Source: Pyrrhosoma nymphula (taxonomy: Eukaryota > Arthropoda > Insecta > Odonata > Coenagrionidae). Taken from it: DNA of 64,000 bases. The stretch lies in the NCBI GenBank assembly GCA_963573305.1, contig OY754329.1:44102417-44166416 (forward strand). Reading direction: 5' to 3'. This document shows positions 9,601 through 20,830 of the stretch, piece after piece; position 1 is the first letter of the stretch; every line of letters begins with the position of its first letter. The notes under the pieces were generated by a model that saw only the letters and a list, made by a program, of their open reading frames with translations, did not search any database and was not told the DNA's origin. The position numbers and the translations under genes are program-made.

Positions 9601-10069
9601 GCACTACAAGAAAAAAATTATACAGGAAGCATTGAACTCAAGCACCAGTGATTATTCTGACGATTAATTTAAAAAATAGCATGCGTTCCTAAAAGATGTG
9701 TAGAGCGTCATTTATTAAGTAATCTAAGTCTTCCTTTTTGTTAAGTATATATTTTTTCCCAAAAGATTCAATATTTAAATGACGAATCTTTCAAAGGACC
9801 CAGTTGAGTGTAGTGGTCCGGAACTAAGAGGGACTAAGGTCGGAAAGCAACTGAATGTTGTCCATACCTCTCCAGAGAGAACAGTGAAATTTACGGAGCA
9901 CTCATTAAGTATTAACAAAAATTATATTTAAAAACAATATGTGACGAAAGCCGTGTCTGATTACCAATTTAAATTTCCCAACTGCTTCCCAGCAATTCCA
10001 TAGGAATTTTGAGGAATTCAATACAATCGTTACAGGAAATTGAAAGTAATCGCTATTAGCAGTTTCATA
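6623..10069. other. unassigned AT-rich region
   Basis: No gene supported. Mostly AT-rich sequence with many stops in all frames. An imperfect CATCAT/ATC microsatellite lies around 8887-8945. Short open frames near 7291-7476 and 7779-8012 (minus) show no recognisable motif. Confidence 0.5.
8887..8945 (+). repeat. imperfect (ATC)n microsatellite
   Basis: Runs of CATCATCATT separated by TTTTC spacers over about 60 bases. Confidence 0.65.
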
Positions 10070-10260
10070 ACATGCTATTTTTATGTACATAATAGTTAGA
10101 TAAATCACTTAGTAATGATAAGGCGACACGCAGCTGTGAACTTCGTACATTCTAGCGTTGACGCGAGAGGGCGTGCCCCGCGACTTGGGTGGCATGCGCT
10201 CACTCTCGGGGCCGTATCTCGAGAACTACGTAGCAGCAATAGAAAATATTCTATTCTAAT
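10070..10260 (+). repeat. dispersed repeat family C, copy 1
   Basis: Direct match to 12530-12740. Shared blocks include TTAGATAA-TTCACT-AGT, then GCGAGAG-GGGCG, the strong block GCCCCGCGACTTGG, ATGCGCTCA, TCTTGGGGC-like, and AAAATATTCTA. The shared part is G+C-rich inside AT-rich surroundings. No terminal inverted repeat or target duplication is evident, and no coding capacity. Could be a fragment of an unknown transposon. Confidence 0.6.
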
Positions 10261-12038
10261 ATCGAATTTCGAAAAATATGGATCACCCTAGTCTAGCATG
10301 GGTGGCATTGGGAACAACTACAATCTTTCCTTATGTTTCAGATCTCGGGGTCATCGGAATAGGCAAGCTCTTCCTCCAACGCAAGGTCGTTGTCCTTGGG
10401 AAGAGAAAACGACAGCACAACTAAAGTTTTTTCTAGATTTTGAAAATATTATTTCGGTAAGAAATATTTCTTTTGATAGTTGAGAAAGCATACAAACTAC
10501 ACACTGTTAAATTTTGGACGCAATGTATGCGTAGGTCTCTCCTCAGTTTTCAAATAAAGTCTCACTGGAGCGCAAATATCCCATGGGAAATGACTCGTAA
10601 TGTTTAGCAAATATCTCAAAAAGTAGCACGGTTAGAGCCAGTGACGTATCCGTGGGGTCCGGAGCTCCCCATGAATTTTGAATTAAGTAATAAAAGTGGC
10701 TTTAAAGGATAAAGTTATACTTTTTAAGCTAATAATGTTGAATTTGTTTATTCTTCAGTTAGAACAACTTTTTATACAAAGGTGCTTGTAATTTTAAAAC
10801 AAAAATCTGCAGTCGCAAGTGCACTCTTAATTGCCAAAACAACCCAAATCATCTCTTGTTTTCAACATTTTACTATTCCCACCCCCCATACCCCGGAAAC
10901 AAAATCATGGCTAAGTCACTGGTTTGAGCCTAATATTTTGGAACCATAGGAATAAGAGGACTTTCTGACTTTCCTTCACTGACTGAAGATTTCAGCCAAA
11001 CTCAACCGGCAAATTTAAATGCATGAATTCGAAAGATCAGATATATTTATTTTTGGTGAAGCATTATTCATTGAATTTTACATGAAGTGATATCTCACTC
11101 AAACTAACTTAAGTAAACTTTACAGATATCTTTCCAGCAAGAACTCATGGAACGTTAACCACAACAATACCATCTTATGCTGCATGGTAAGACCAACGAG
11201 GGATTATAGGGTGGTAAAACTGCTCAGTGACTGAGCCAGAATTGCCGTTATTCACTCATGGCCTGACCAAGGAACGAGAAGAGCACATGCTCTTCCATCG
11301 AGGAGGAAGCCTTTCCATAAAAATTGAAATCTTCAGCCAAGCACCCCACCCATAAAAAATCCCACGACTCTTATATACCGATAATACGAAAATTGCCCAC
11401 CTAAAAAAAAGAGGTGGAGAGAACTGGTCGACTCGTCCCATTTTCCAACGCTCCGAAAGAGGTCCTTCCTTCACCGACCGAGTGGCTCCACATCGCAATC
11501 AAACTTCCAAACTGCGTGCTGGGTACTTTTAATTCCGGCAGCAACCACGCTAAATTCCTCGCCCGGCTGTTTTATGTCCTTCTTCCCCATCTGTCTCCCG
11601 ACCCCTCTTATGTAACTAAGACCCCTTTAGGCAACCTTCGATGCCAGCGCAGCGAAAACCCTCGCAACTCATATTGGAATTATGACACAGCTTGGGCTGC
11701 GTCATCGCCGTCATCCGATGCAGCCATTGACTCCCGAAAATATGTCGTACCTAACACCTGTAGCCGGCCTCTTTTTCTCCACGAGTAAGTGTATTTTTTT
11801 CCATGTCTCCAGCTCCATCCCATCACTAGTGTATGTAATCATTCACATCGCAATGGATTCGAGAGACATCAGCGGACGAAGTTTTGGACTTGTGAAAAAA
11901 AGGAATGAATCCGGCGTGGAAAGAGTGTCCCTCCAAAGGAGGAGTGAATTCACGCTGAAAAGGACAAACTATTTATTTCCCGAGCATTTATTTTTCCAAT
12001 GAACGAGACGAATTACGCCATGCTGGTGTGGCAATTAA
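10261..12038. other. unassigned region
   Basis: No supported gene. Overlapping open frames of 80-124 codons occur at 11256-12002 on both strands, in a somewhat G+C-richer patch. They carry no recognisable domain and lie antisense to each other, as expected by chance. Confidence 0.4.
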
Positions 12039-12500
12039 GGAGACTCGTCTATTACAGTAAGGCGATTTTGGTCACTTTTTAACTCCCCCTCTCCCCCATG
12101 TAAGACAAAATTAGATTTGATGAAACTCCCCCCCCTCCAAATCTTACGTAAGCTGTCATACATTTTTGAAACCATGCACATGGATAAAAAAATATATGGG
12201 CAAAAATCCATGTCCAAGTGTGCAACCCTATGGTTTATTTGAGATTTCGCGATTCACCGCAAAGCGACAGCAAAGAATGGATCACACGTGTTTTCTGTAT
12301 TTTAGCGTCAAGCGTACCACCGCTACGGTAATCAAGCAAAGTAAGATTTTCGTCCGAAAATAGTAAAAAAAAAAATTATAAAAGAATCTTATACTTGGAA
12401 AAAATCTTACGTCAGACTGTCTTAGACCCCTTTACGTTAGATATCGTAAGAAAAGCTCAACCGAACCCAAAAACTCTAACGTAATAATTGAATGACCCCA
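12039..12500. mobile_element. non-autonomous DNA element family D, short copy
   Basis: The left end (CTATTACAGTAAGGCGATTTTGG) and the inverted right end (CCCCAGT...TTATTACGTTAGAG, read from 12500) are imperfect terminal inverted repeats. The left ~170 bp matches 57584-57770 (GGCGATTTTGG, CACTTTTTAAC, CATGTAAG, CCATGTC-AAGTGTGCAA). The right ~100 bp matches 58570-58740 (CTTACGT, GACCCCTTTA-like, CGTAAGAAAAGCTCAACC, CGTAATA). The interior is non-coding with a short poly-A run. Superfamily not assignable without a library. Confidence 0.6.
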
Positions 12501-12529
12501 GTGGTAAAAAGCATTACTCACTCTAAGGA

Positions 12530-12740
12530 GATTTTTATCGTCACATTGTAATAAACAGAAGGCTTAGATAATTCACTAAGTGCAAGGAAAGACAACGCGA
12601 GACGCGGCAGCGAACGTCGTAAATGTCACGCGCGAGAGAGGGCGCGCCCCGCGACTTGGCTGGAATGCGCTCAATCTTGGGGCTTTATATTTGGGACTAC
12701 GGGGCAAAAATTAAAAATATTCTAGAATAAGCATAAAATG
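12530..12740 (+). repeat. dispersed repeat family C, copy 2
   Basis: Second copy of the repeat at 10070-10260, same strand, about 2.46 kb away. It begins around the TTTTTATCGTCACATT block and carries GCCCCGCGACTTGG at about 12645. It lies just after the family D element, though no shared boundary was found. Confidence 0.6.
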
Positions 12741-15700
12741 TATACCTATTAAGTCACTGGTAATCACGCATAAGCAGTTTTAAATACCCCGAGAGCTCCG
12801 CAATCGTCAGGAATGACCGGAAAGCAGCGAAAAATACCGAAATTTCAAAACTTTGAGTGTGATAGGGCCCGTATTTGCTTTTTCCGATTACAATAATATT
12901 TAACGCAATGTGCTTCCTATTCAATGTGAACAGCCTGTCCTAAAAAAATCCAATTTCAAAACATTCGGACCACCCTACTGTGGCATAGGTAATAATAGCA
13001 AGTTACCCTCAGTGGCGGTGGAGTCAAGGTGGTTAACCCGAAATACGACTTTAATGTCATTATTAATTCATATTCCGGCTACTTATATAAAAACATATCC
13101 TCTCTTTGACATGAGCAACAAAATGCTACCTTTCCATTTACTTTTTTCGTACTATAAATTCTCTTAATGTGCATGTACTCATAAAACTGAAAATGCCGTT
13201 GGTTTGAACGGGATTGATTGAGCACTAAGATGGCAAAATTTACCAAACATGTTTCTTGGGACCTGAAAGGCTATATAAGATAGCTACAAGGGCCCCGGGG
13301 GCCCATTCTAAAACTGTTAACATTATTTCCTTATCTTAATTTTAGTCGGAGACATGGCATCTTAAACGATACCGTAACATGAGCATATTGATCGACGGCT
13401 CCCTCCCATGTAAGGAACTGGCATTCGTTTTTCGATAAATACTATTTACTTCATCGAATTAATTCTACACATTTATTTTCACCTGAATCGGAAAGAGTAA
13501 TCAAACACTGAAACTCGGATGGAGGCCTTTTTGCGGGATAAAGAAAGTAAACAATCAAGTGGCAACAAAGTCCTCCAGCGGGAATTATCCTCATGGATTG
13601 ATTGTCTCCATGGATTGAGTAATAGTCGCATTTTCATATGGCAAAATGCTTTAAATCACCTTCGCTAACTCCTCCAGTATTTATGCAGATTCCTCCTGAA
13701 ACCACCTGTATATTAGACGCTCGAAGTAATGTGCATATATCATATTTAAAAAAAAGAACTAATAACTAAATATTTAACCATCCTTCTCTGAACAACAAAT
13801 ATAATGAAGCTAATAGCAATTAATGAGATTATTGATGGCATAAAGCGCTATTTTCCATAAATATTGCGTTGCGGTCGGCGTCTAAGGTTCGAATGAGAAT
13901 CTATTTTTTTTAATATTCGTCGACTTATCTGCGTATTTAACATCTTAATTTTGCTGCGAATAAGCTGTAATTTTATCTTTGAAGGAATTCTAGAAAGCGA
14001 GATAAATGAATAAGTGGAATTGCTCAAGTGTTTAACCCAACGCAGTCGTGAGGAAACCGGCTTAATGTAGAGTCTCATGCTTTAGGTGAACAAAACCAAG
14101 TTTTCGCGTTTATTTTGCTAATTAAGACCCAAATTTGAAATACAGTACCATTTCTCGCTTGATTGTTTTACTCCCCTGCGGTTGATATCCTAATTGAAGT
14201 AATCAAGTTTTTAACCAACTTAAATTCATCTAGGTATTTATCCGTTTCCCGGGATGTGACTTTTCCTCAGCTCAACCAAAGTACTTATTCACACTCACCT
14301 TTCAGAATGCATATGTTTACTCAACTAAAAATAATATTTTAAAGGGAATATATGTGTCATGTTTTAGCCAGAAAATTCCATACAATGGAGAGATACCAAC
14401 ACTGTTTTATCAACGCTAAAACCAGCAACATAAAATTCAATTTCCAACAGCGTTGAAGCGTTTATACAACCAAATTACTACTTCACATCTTTCCCAAAAG
14501 AAGAAACGGCAATTACAATACTAAGGGCAGGGACACTGAAAATACAAATGGCATGGACAACCTAAATTCTGCAAGGAAATTACCAATCGGTTATGATGCT
14601 AACATTAAATAAATATGCACTAACGAACTTTATGAAAAAAGTATCTTTGAAATGAAATAGCACTTTTTATCACCCCTAAATATTCTATTTAGAAACGTAA
14701 AAATACCAAGGGGAAACTATTACACCTACGGTATATCTACGGGTAAAAAAACCGCAAATAGAGTTTTAATTAAAGAACTCTGAGGCTCAAATACTGAAAT
14801 GCAGAAGAATGATACTTTTAAACCTCAATTGGAATACGTAACTACTATGGAAGGCTTTATGGAATAGATTGAGTACAACTGAAAAAAGCTTAATTTGTCG
14901 GCAATCACAATAAAAAACTCATCATTAAGACAAAATATCAGAAGGAACTAGGGCTGGAATCTCTCCCAGATTGAGGGACTAATATAGGTTGAATTGTTGA
15001 TCATAACTCGAAGCATTCTATTTCTCTGAAGACGAAAAGCATATTTTAAAAACTGCCACGTTCTACGATAGGAACGATTTAATGAAGGGCAGAACAGAGA
15101 TTTATAAGTCCATGTTTCCGACAAGAATAAGGATCCATTATAGTTCCGAAAGTAATTGTTTAAAACATACTAGTCCTGCAAGGTAGATTAAAACTAGGCA
15201 CTAGTAGTTAATTATTTCATAGTATTACTTCCAACTCCTTACCCTGCCTAAAATTGCCGAGAAATAATTGCTTCCACGTATACATAAACGAATTAAGTAG
15301 GTAGCACTAGTATCTTCCAAACTGTGTATAGCATGAATGCACTTTTTATAGAAAAAGACTACCTGCTCGTTGGCAGGAATTGCGACGCTATCCTGATTGA
15401 CTTCTGGTTCGCACTAAGAGACCCCGGAGAAGTATGGAGATCAGCCTTGAACTAGGACCACTGTTTCATGCCTAGACATGCAAAACGCCCTATAGGATTC
15501 ACGGAACGTGACAGACGCAGGTAGTAGAGGAATATACCCCTGATTTGGTCGCCACTTGAGGGTTCACCGAGACTTTTCTATTCTTTCCGGGACGACTAAT
15601 TTTACGACATAGTCCGCTTAGTGCCAGTCACTTAATTGGTTTGACAGGGATTTTCATCTCTTTTAGAGCCCTGCCTATTAAGTGGCTTAGCTATGAAATG

Positions 15701-17869
15701 ATCCATAGCAAAATTAGAAACTTTTTTTCGACATTAATGGCAAATTATGAAGGACGTCAAAGTGTAGAATTATGTAGGAACGCAAAGGTTAGCTAAGGAG
15801 GGTAGAGTGGAGAGTTCTAGCAAAGCCTATCCTCGGATTGATCACTAGTGATTATTTGATAGCATACCTAACAAAACAAAATTTAATTCCCAATAAAGGC
15901 CAAATAGAAAAATATACGATATAGAATAATGAAAAAGATAACCGTCATTGCTTACAGCGTCAACTTTCTCAGAGTAATGCTTTAAGAAAAAGATAAGTCA
16001 CAGTATCAAACATAATTAAAAATAAATGCGACGAGCAACTTATGGAACTCAAATGTAATACATTAACAGTAAATGTCACAACCGATAAACACGTGCTACG
16101 ACCACTTGCATGAGCACTTAAAGCATTACAAAAATTAATACAGCAGGAAACTTGAAAATACAATAATAGCACCGATTCAACAACTCAATTACTAAAAACT
16201 GATCACCGAGGTCTAGTAGACGGAGATAATAAAACTCCAGGTTTACGAGCAAGAAGCACTTCGTCGTTATAGCTTTTAGTGACATTCCGTCGCCGTTTTC
16301 CCGAGAAAAATAAATGGCAATAATCTGGAATCTTGAAGCTTCAATTACTGAATGTGATCTTTAATAACTACTATTATATCCCGTCATGGTTCTGCCCTCG
16401 TTATCTTTAAATGGTAAATTGAAACTGATATCGTTGGCCGGATCAATTCCCAATTCTTCTAGAACACAGACCGATTTCTTAAATATGTTAAGGGACAATA
16501 TTTTATAAGAGTAATTTTTCATGACATACTGTACTGGAATGACATACTCATCTCATGAGCGTAAAATTGGAATTAGCAAAAATTGGAAACTGGGAATTAG
16601 GAATCGTGAAACTTGCTATTATGCAATACTTTACGTTATAGTGTGCAAAACAATTTTTCGTTGATGTTTTTGCGGGTCATATTGGCTGAGTTTATATATA
16701 ACCGGCAAGCACTGAAAACTACGCGATGTACACCCGATAAATATATATACAGACAAGTTAAGCGATGTTATGGTAGATAGCAGTGTAAATGCCACAGCAA
16801 AATGCCAGTTACTACGTTAGGAATATTTGTAAAATTTGAGTCAGCATCTCTTTATTTTTAAAATTTTTGGCGAAAAAGATAACAACATGCTTTCGTCCTT
16901 TATGCCCTCTTTGAAATTTATTTCCAAAAAAACCTTCTTTGGTGAGCATTTGAATTGTGTAAGGAGAATATCCCATAAAGCTCAAAAAAATCGGATGTGG
17001 CGTTGATCATTGAGGGAGAGTCGGTAACTCAGGATGTATCACTTTCCAGAAGTAAATTTTAAGGATTTGCAACCACTGAATGCAAGAGCGTGATATTTGG
17101 TCACTCATTCAATTTAAAAATTATGATTTTCTCTGAATTTAAGGACATGAGGTCAAAAAATGAACCTTTTGAAACGATGCGACAGATTTTCTACTGTAGA
17201 CGATTCTGATGATTTTTTTGGCCAACTACCTCCTCGTAACCATAAAATACATCCTGTTCCGTCCGAGAACCGTCTGTTTACTGGGATTTCTAAGCGACGA
17301 AATCGGTCCCCGAGATATCGGACGCTGGCCACTTTGTGGCTTCCCAGCGCACTTAAAGTTTAGCAGGGAGAACGTTTTACGCTCAGATCAATCTCAAGCA
17401 CATGAACGCGCGGGGCAGGGCCTTAAGAGAGCCAACCCAAATATCACTCGCCGAGTTCACATTGGTCAGCGGAGTTGCAGTTTTGGGAGGCAGTTACGTT
17501 AACGGCCGCTGCATTAATGTGCGGTTCCAGATATCATGCTCCAAAACCCCCATCCATAAATCCAAGTTACAGAGTTTGCAAGCGTACTTAAATATTGAGC
17601 TTGTAGCGATTGCTCGAGATAAAGGTGATTAAGTTCCTCCATGAAGAGACTGAATCTGAGGCGGTGGCTGTAAATCTTCACGGCCCGGATAATTTTGTCC
17701 TCTGCGTCCACATGAATAAAACAGTTTCCACGTCTGTATCTCTGGCATCGAATACCTAAGGGATCAAAATACCATAAGTTTACCTTTAGGTTCAATAAAC
17801 CATTTCATTAAAATATAAACTGAATTCCTTTATTTTAGGGGAATTTAACCACACCTTATTGTTATTATT
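12741..17869. other. unassigned AT-rich region
   Basis: Five kilobases without a supported gene, RNA or recognisable repeat. Open frames are under 100 codons and composition is strongly AT-rich. A slightly G+C-richer island at 17160-17620 has overlapping frames (17160-17502) without recognisable motifs. Confidence 0.5.
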
Positions 17870-17876
17870 AATATTG

Positions 17877-18072
17877 TCTAGCGCCTTAGATGGATTTCAA
17901 TGGAGGTGAGTAAAAATCCTTTAGATTTTTGCACACGCAGGGCCCTATGTATGTACCTACAAAAATGCTTTCTTCACCTCAACATACAACCTCTCTCCAT
18001 ACCGTCCATAAGGCCTATCCTCTTTCTTCCCCTATCTTGCATACCGAACATCCTCCTCCCTCCATTTGGTTT
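17877..18072 (-). mobile_element. LINE A 3' fragment, minus strand
   Basis: Reverse complement of the LINE A 3' end. Matching blocks on the plus strand are GGCCCTATGTATGTACC, TTTCTTCACCTCAACATA, CCATACCGTCCATAAGG and TCTTTCTTCCCCTATCTTGC. They correspond to positions about 6090 down to 5890 of the LINE at 2.8-6.1 kb. The copy is 5'-truncated to ~190 bp, which is usual for LINE insertions. Heavily diverged. Confidence 0.65.
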
Positions 18073-19879
18073 ACTGATAATCTTTTCCCACTCCAATTTT
18101 TTTATGCAGAAGGTTCACTTTTGATGCATGTATATACTTTGAATTTTCGACACAATCTACATGCACATAACCATCTAGCAGACAGTCAGGTTGTAAAATG
18201 TTCCTAACAATAGTAATATTTCGGTCTATATCAATGATGGCAACCGCAAGGCAAGCTCATACTTTAAGGTGGCAACAGTCCTCGAGGATATGATGCCATC
18301 AATATGGCCTCAACGGACAAACAGCTGCCCAATGAGGCATTGCCCTGGAAAGACGAAGGCCTATGGTTCAATTTCCAGATCAGAAAATCTATTTCCTGTA
18401 GATACAAGTACCTACTCTCCCTCCAAAGTGGAGAAAAGTCTTGGCTTAAAAAGAACCAAACCCTTACCCACCCGCTGTTCCACTGACCTCGATAGAATCG
18501 GCATTAAGAGTGAATATTTCTTTCCTATATGTTTCAGCAATAGCTGAGGCTGGAAATTCCTTTTTAAATATGGCGCGAAATGAGCATTCATTAAAAATTG
18601 CAGTTTTGCAATACTTCCTTACATAGTAGTATTTAATGAGCAAATTTGCGAGGGAAGCTTGAGACCAGATTTACATATTTATCTCAAAAGAAACCGATGA
18701 CGAGTGGAAAAAGCAGCGATGCCTCCCCGTGCTTTTTCATTCTCCTCATGCGTCATATCCTGTATGGTAGTGTAAAATATGTACCTCTCCCTTAATTTTG
18801 TTTTAAAGAGTAAATCAAGAGGATGACAAGAGTAGTTTCTACAGAGGAGGAGTAATATTTTATCTTCTTGATATTCGCATTTTTTTTCTAATGATGTATA
18901 CGGTCGCGCGGCTTCATAATAATCGTTTTCAAGAAAAAACAAAGGAGGGAAAAAGAAAAAAATCAAGAGAACAACTTTTTTTAAATACGTCTCTGTTTTT
19001 CGCAATCCTCGGCATATCGTGGTGCAGAGAGGAATGTACAAGCACCGAAGTCGGATTCGCGTAATTCACTCCGCAAGAGGTCGCATGAATACGCTTCCTC
19101 GCGAAGAAAAAAATAATAACGAATACATTTCTCGCGTCATGCAAAACAATCTGTTTTCCGAACACAAAAATGCCCGCAGGCGCACACACACACATATTTC
19201 GGACCTCTTTTGTCTCACGAACGCCCGTTGTCGAAAATATAAGCGAAACAACCGTATTTATAACGCACCCTTCCAAAAGCTAGCTACGCCGCTACTTCTA
19301 TCACGGCCGATTATGATCTAAAAAATATATTCAGAATCCTCCCGTTCTAGTTTCAAAATTTTTCTATCCATGCATTCATCCCACTTTTTATAAAAAATAA
19401 ACAACATTTACTTCACTGAGTGAAATCAATGCCTGTATTAGGGAGCCCTGGATGTACATTTTCGACGGCTCACCATGCTTTAACACATCAAACGAAACAG
19501 TTCATGCATCTACCACTTTCTCAAAATAAATAAAAATATTTTATTTTATTAAAATGACTTCGCCTAAGCTTATAAGATAAAAAATACTTCCATGAATGAA
19601 TACTTCATTTAAAATACGCATTAAATATTATTTTTCAACTACATATGTGAAATACTGCAAAATATTAAGAGCATATGATACCTCCGTAGGAATAAGACGG
19701 ACATAGCGTGTTTTAATGAAAGCATCGTACGCATTAACATCACCAATTCATCAATACCTAAAACTTTTGCGATTCAAAACCGCGTAGCAATCTTCTTTAA
19801 ATATTATGATGGTAATTAGTCCATATTCAACCAATTGATAGTGAAGTTTTGTGGACATTCTCTTTGTAAAATACTGGTT
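18073..19879. other. unassigned region
   Basis: No supported gene. Open frames at 18269-18547 and on both strands at 18679-19321 overlap antisense and show no known domain. A short CA-type run lies near 19180-19195. Confidence 0.4.
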
Positions 19880-20060
19880 ATTACTAATAAGGTAATCCAC
19901 CAATTCAGGTAGGTTTGAATGAAAATGAGTCAAAATACTCAATATCTTTACATGCGCAGTGTCCTATCTACCTACACAATTTCTTTCTTCATCTCAGCAT
20001 ACGTCCTACTTCTCTACACCCCCTTCATATAACCTATTTTCCTTCTACTCTTGGACTACA
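19880..20060 (-). mobile_element. LINE A 3' segment of an inverted (twin-primed) insertion
   Basis: Plus-strand blocks TTTCTTTCTTCATCTCAGCA, TACGTCCTA and GTCCTATCTACCTAC are the reverse complement of LINE A 5960-6040. The match continues to the element's 3' end near 19880 (GGTAATCCACCAATTCAGGT). It abuts the oppositely oriented 5'UTR segment at 20066. Confidence 0.7.
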
Positions 20061-20065
20061 AATTA

Positions 20066-20290
20066 GACGCGGTGGAGAGGCTTGCGAGTTCCCATATTTC
20101 CTAGAGCTAATAATAATTGCTCCTAATAGAGCCGCCAATGCAAGATGGGTTGACGGGTAGGAGCAAGACGAAAGGTATTTTACGTGATGGTGTCATATTG
20201 AAAAGACTATTGGGGAGGGCAATGGGAATAAATCTCCGACTATTATTTCATATGACATGGAATGCAATCACAGATAATTGAAATTTCCAA
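20066..20290 (+). mobile_element. LINE A 5'UTR segment, inverted relative to its 3' part
   Basis: Homologous to LINE A 2814-3033: GACGCGGTGGAGAGGCTTG, CCTAGAGCTA, ATTGCTCCTA, GGGTAGGAGCAAGAC, AAAGGTA, CACAGATAATTG. The match stops just after CACAGATAATTGA. The 5'-most base lies next to the truncated 3' segment on the opposite strand, the order produced when a second primer invades the element RNA during integration. Confidence 0.7.
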
Positions 20291-20309
20291 CATCTAGGTG
20301 ATTTTTCAA

Positions 20310-20830
20310 CGTTCCTATAAGTTTCTTCTAATTTCTCCATGCATTCAGCGTCCCTTCACGTTCCTCAAAAGTCCCATTTCTTCTCTCTCGCGTCTATCTA
20401 ACATGTAGCCCTCTATCGCCCTTCCCGAGATGACCTCTTTCCCCTTTTACTGCCCTCTAGGTGTCATCGCCACCACTTCATTCTCTCCCCTACCACATTC
20501 AACACTCCTGCGTTTATCTTCCTCACTACACAACCTACACTCACCATTATCCAGCACGCCCACATCTCATATATGCATCCTCTTTCCTCATTCTAATTGA
20601 CCAGGTGTCCGACCCATGCAACGCCACGCTTCATGTTGACGATTCAGGAAATGTTTACTTTATGATTTTGTTTAAAGTGCTCTCATTGATTCCCTACTTC
20701 TCCTAGACGCTCCATGGCCAATGTATTTCTGGGGCTTATTTCTATGATTCCAGTATTTCACTACGAAATACGTCTTTCATGATTTCCCCTACTTTACTGC
20801 TACCTTAGTTACTTCAAGTTTTTACTTTAA
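20310..20830 (-). pseudogene. LINE RT C-terminal relic, minus strand (family E)
   Basis: On the minus strand the sequence reads as a decayed version of the segment that follows the RT palm in these LINEs. Seen: a GSEAW-like stretch, EMWVW-like sequence (plus strand CCCACATCTCAT), then EVVAMT...RGQ, and IEGYMLDRREREEMGLL near 20350-20420. It resembles but is not the same as LINE A, so I treat it as a second, related family. Stops are frequent. The 5' limit near 20830 is uncertain. Confidence 0.55.
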
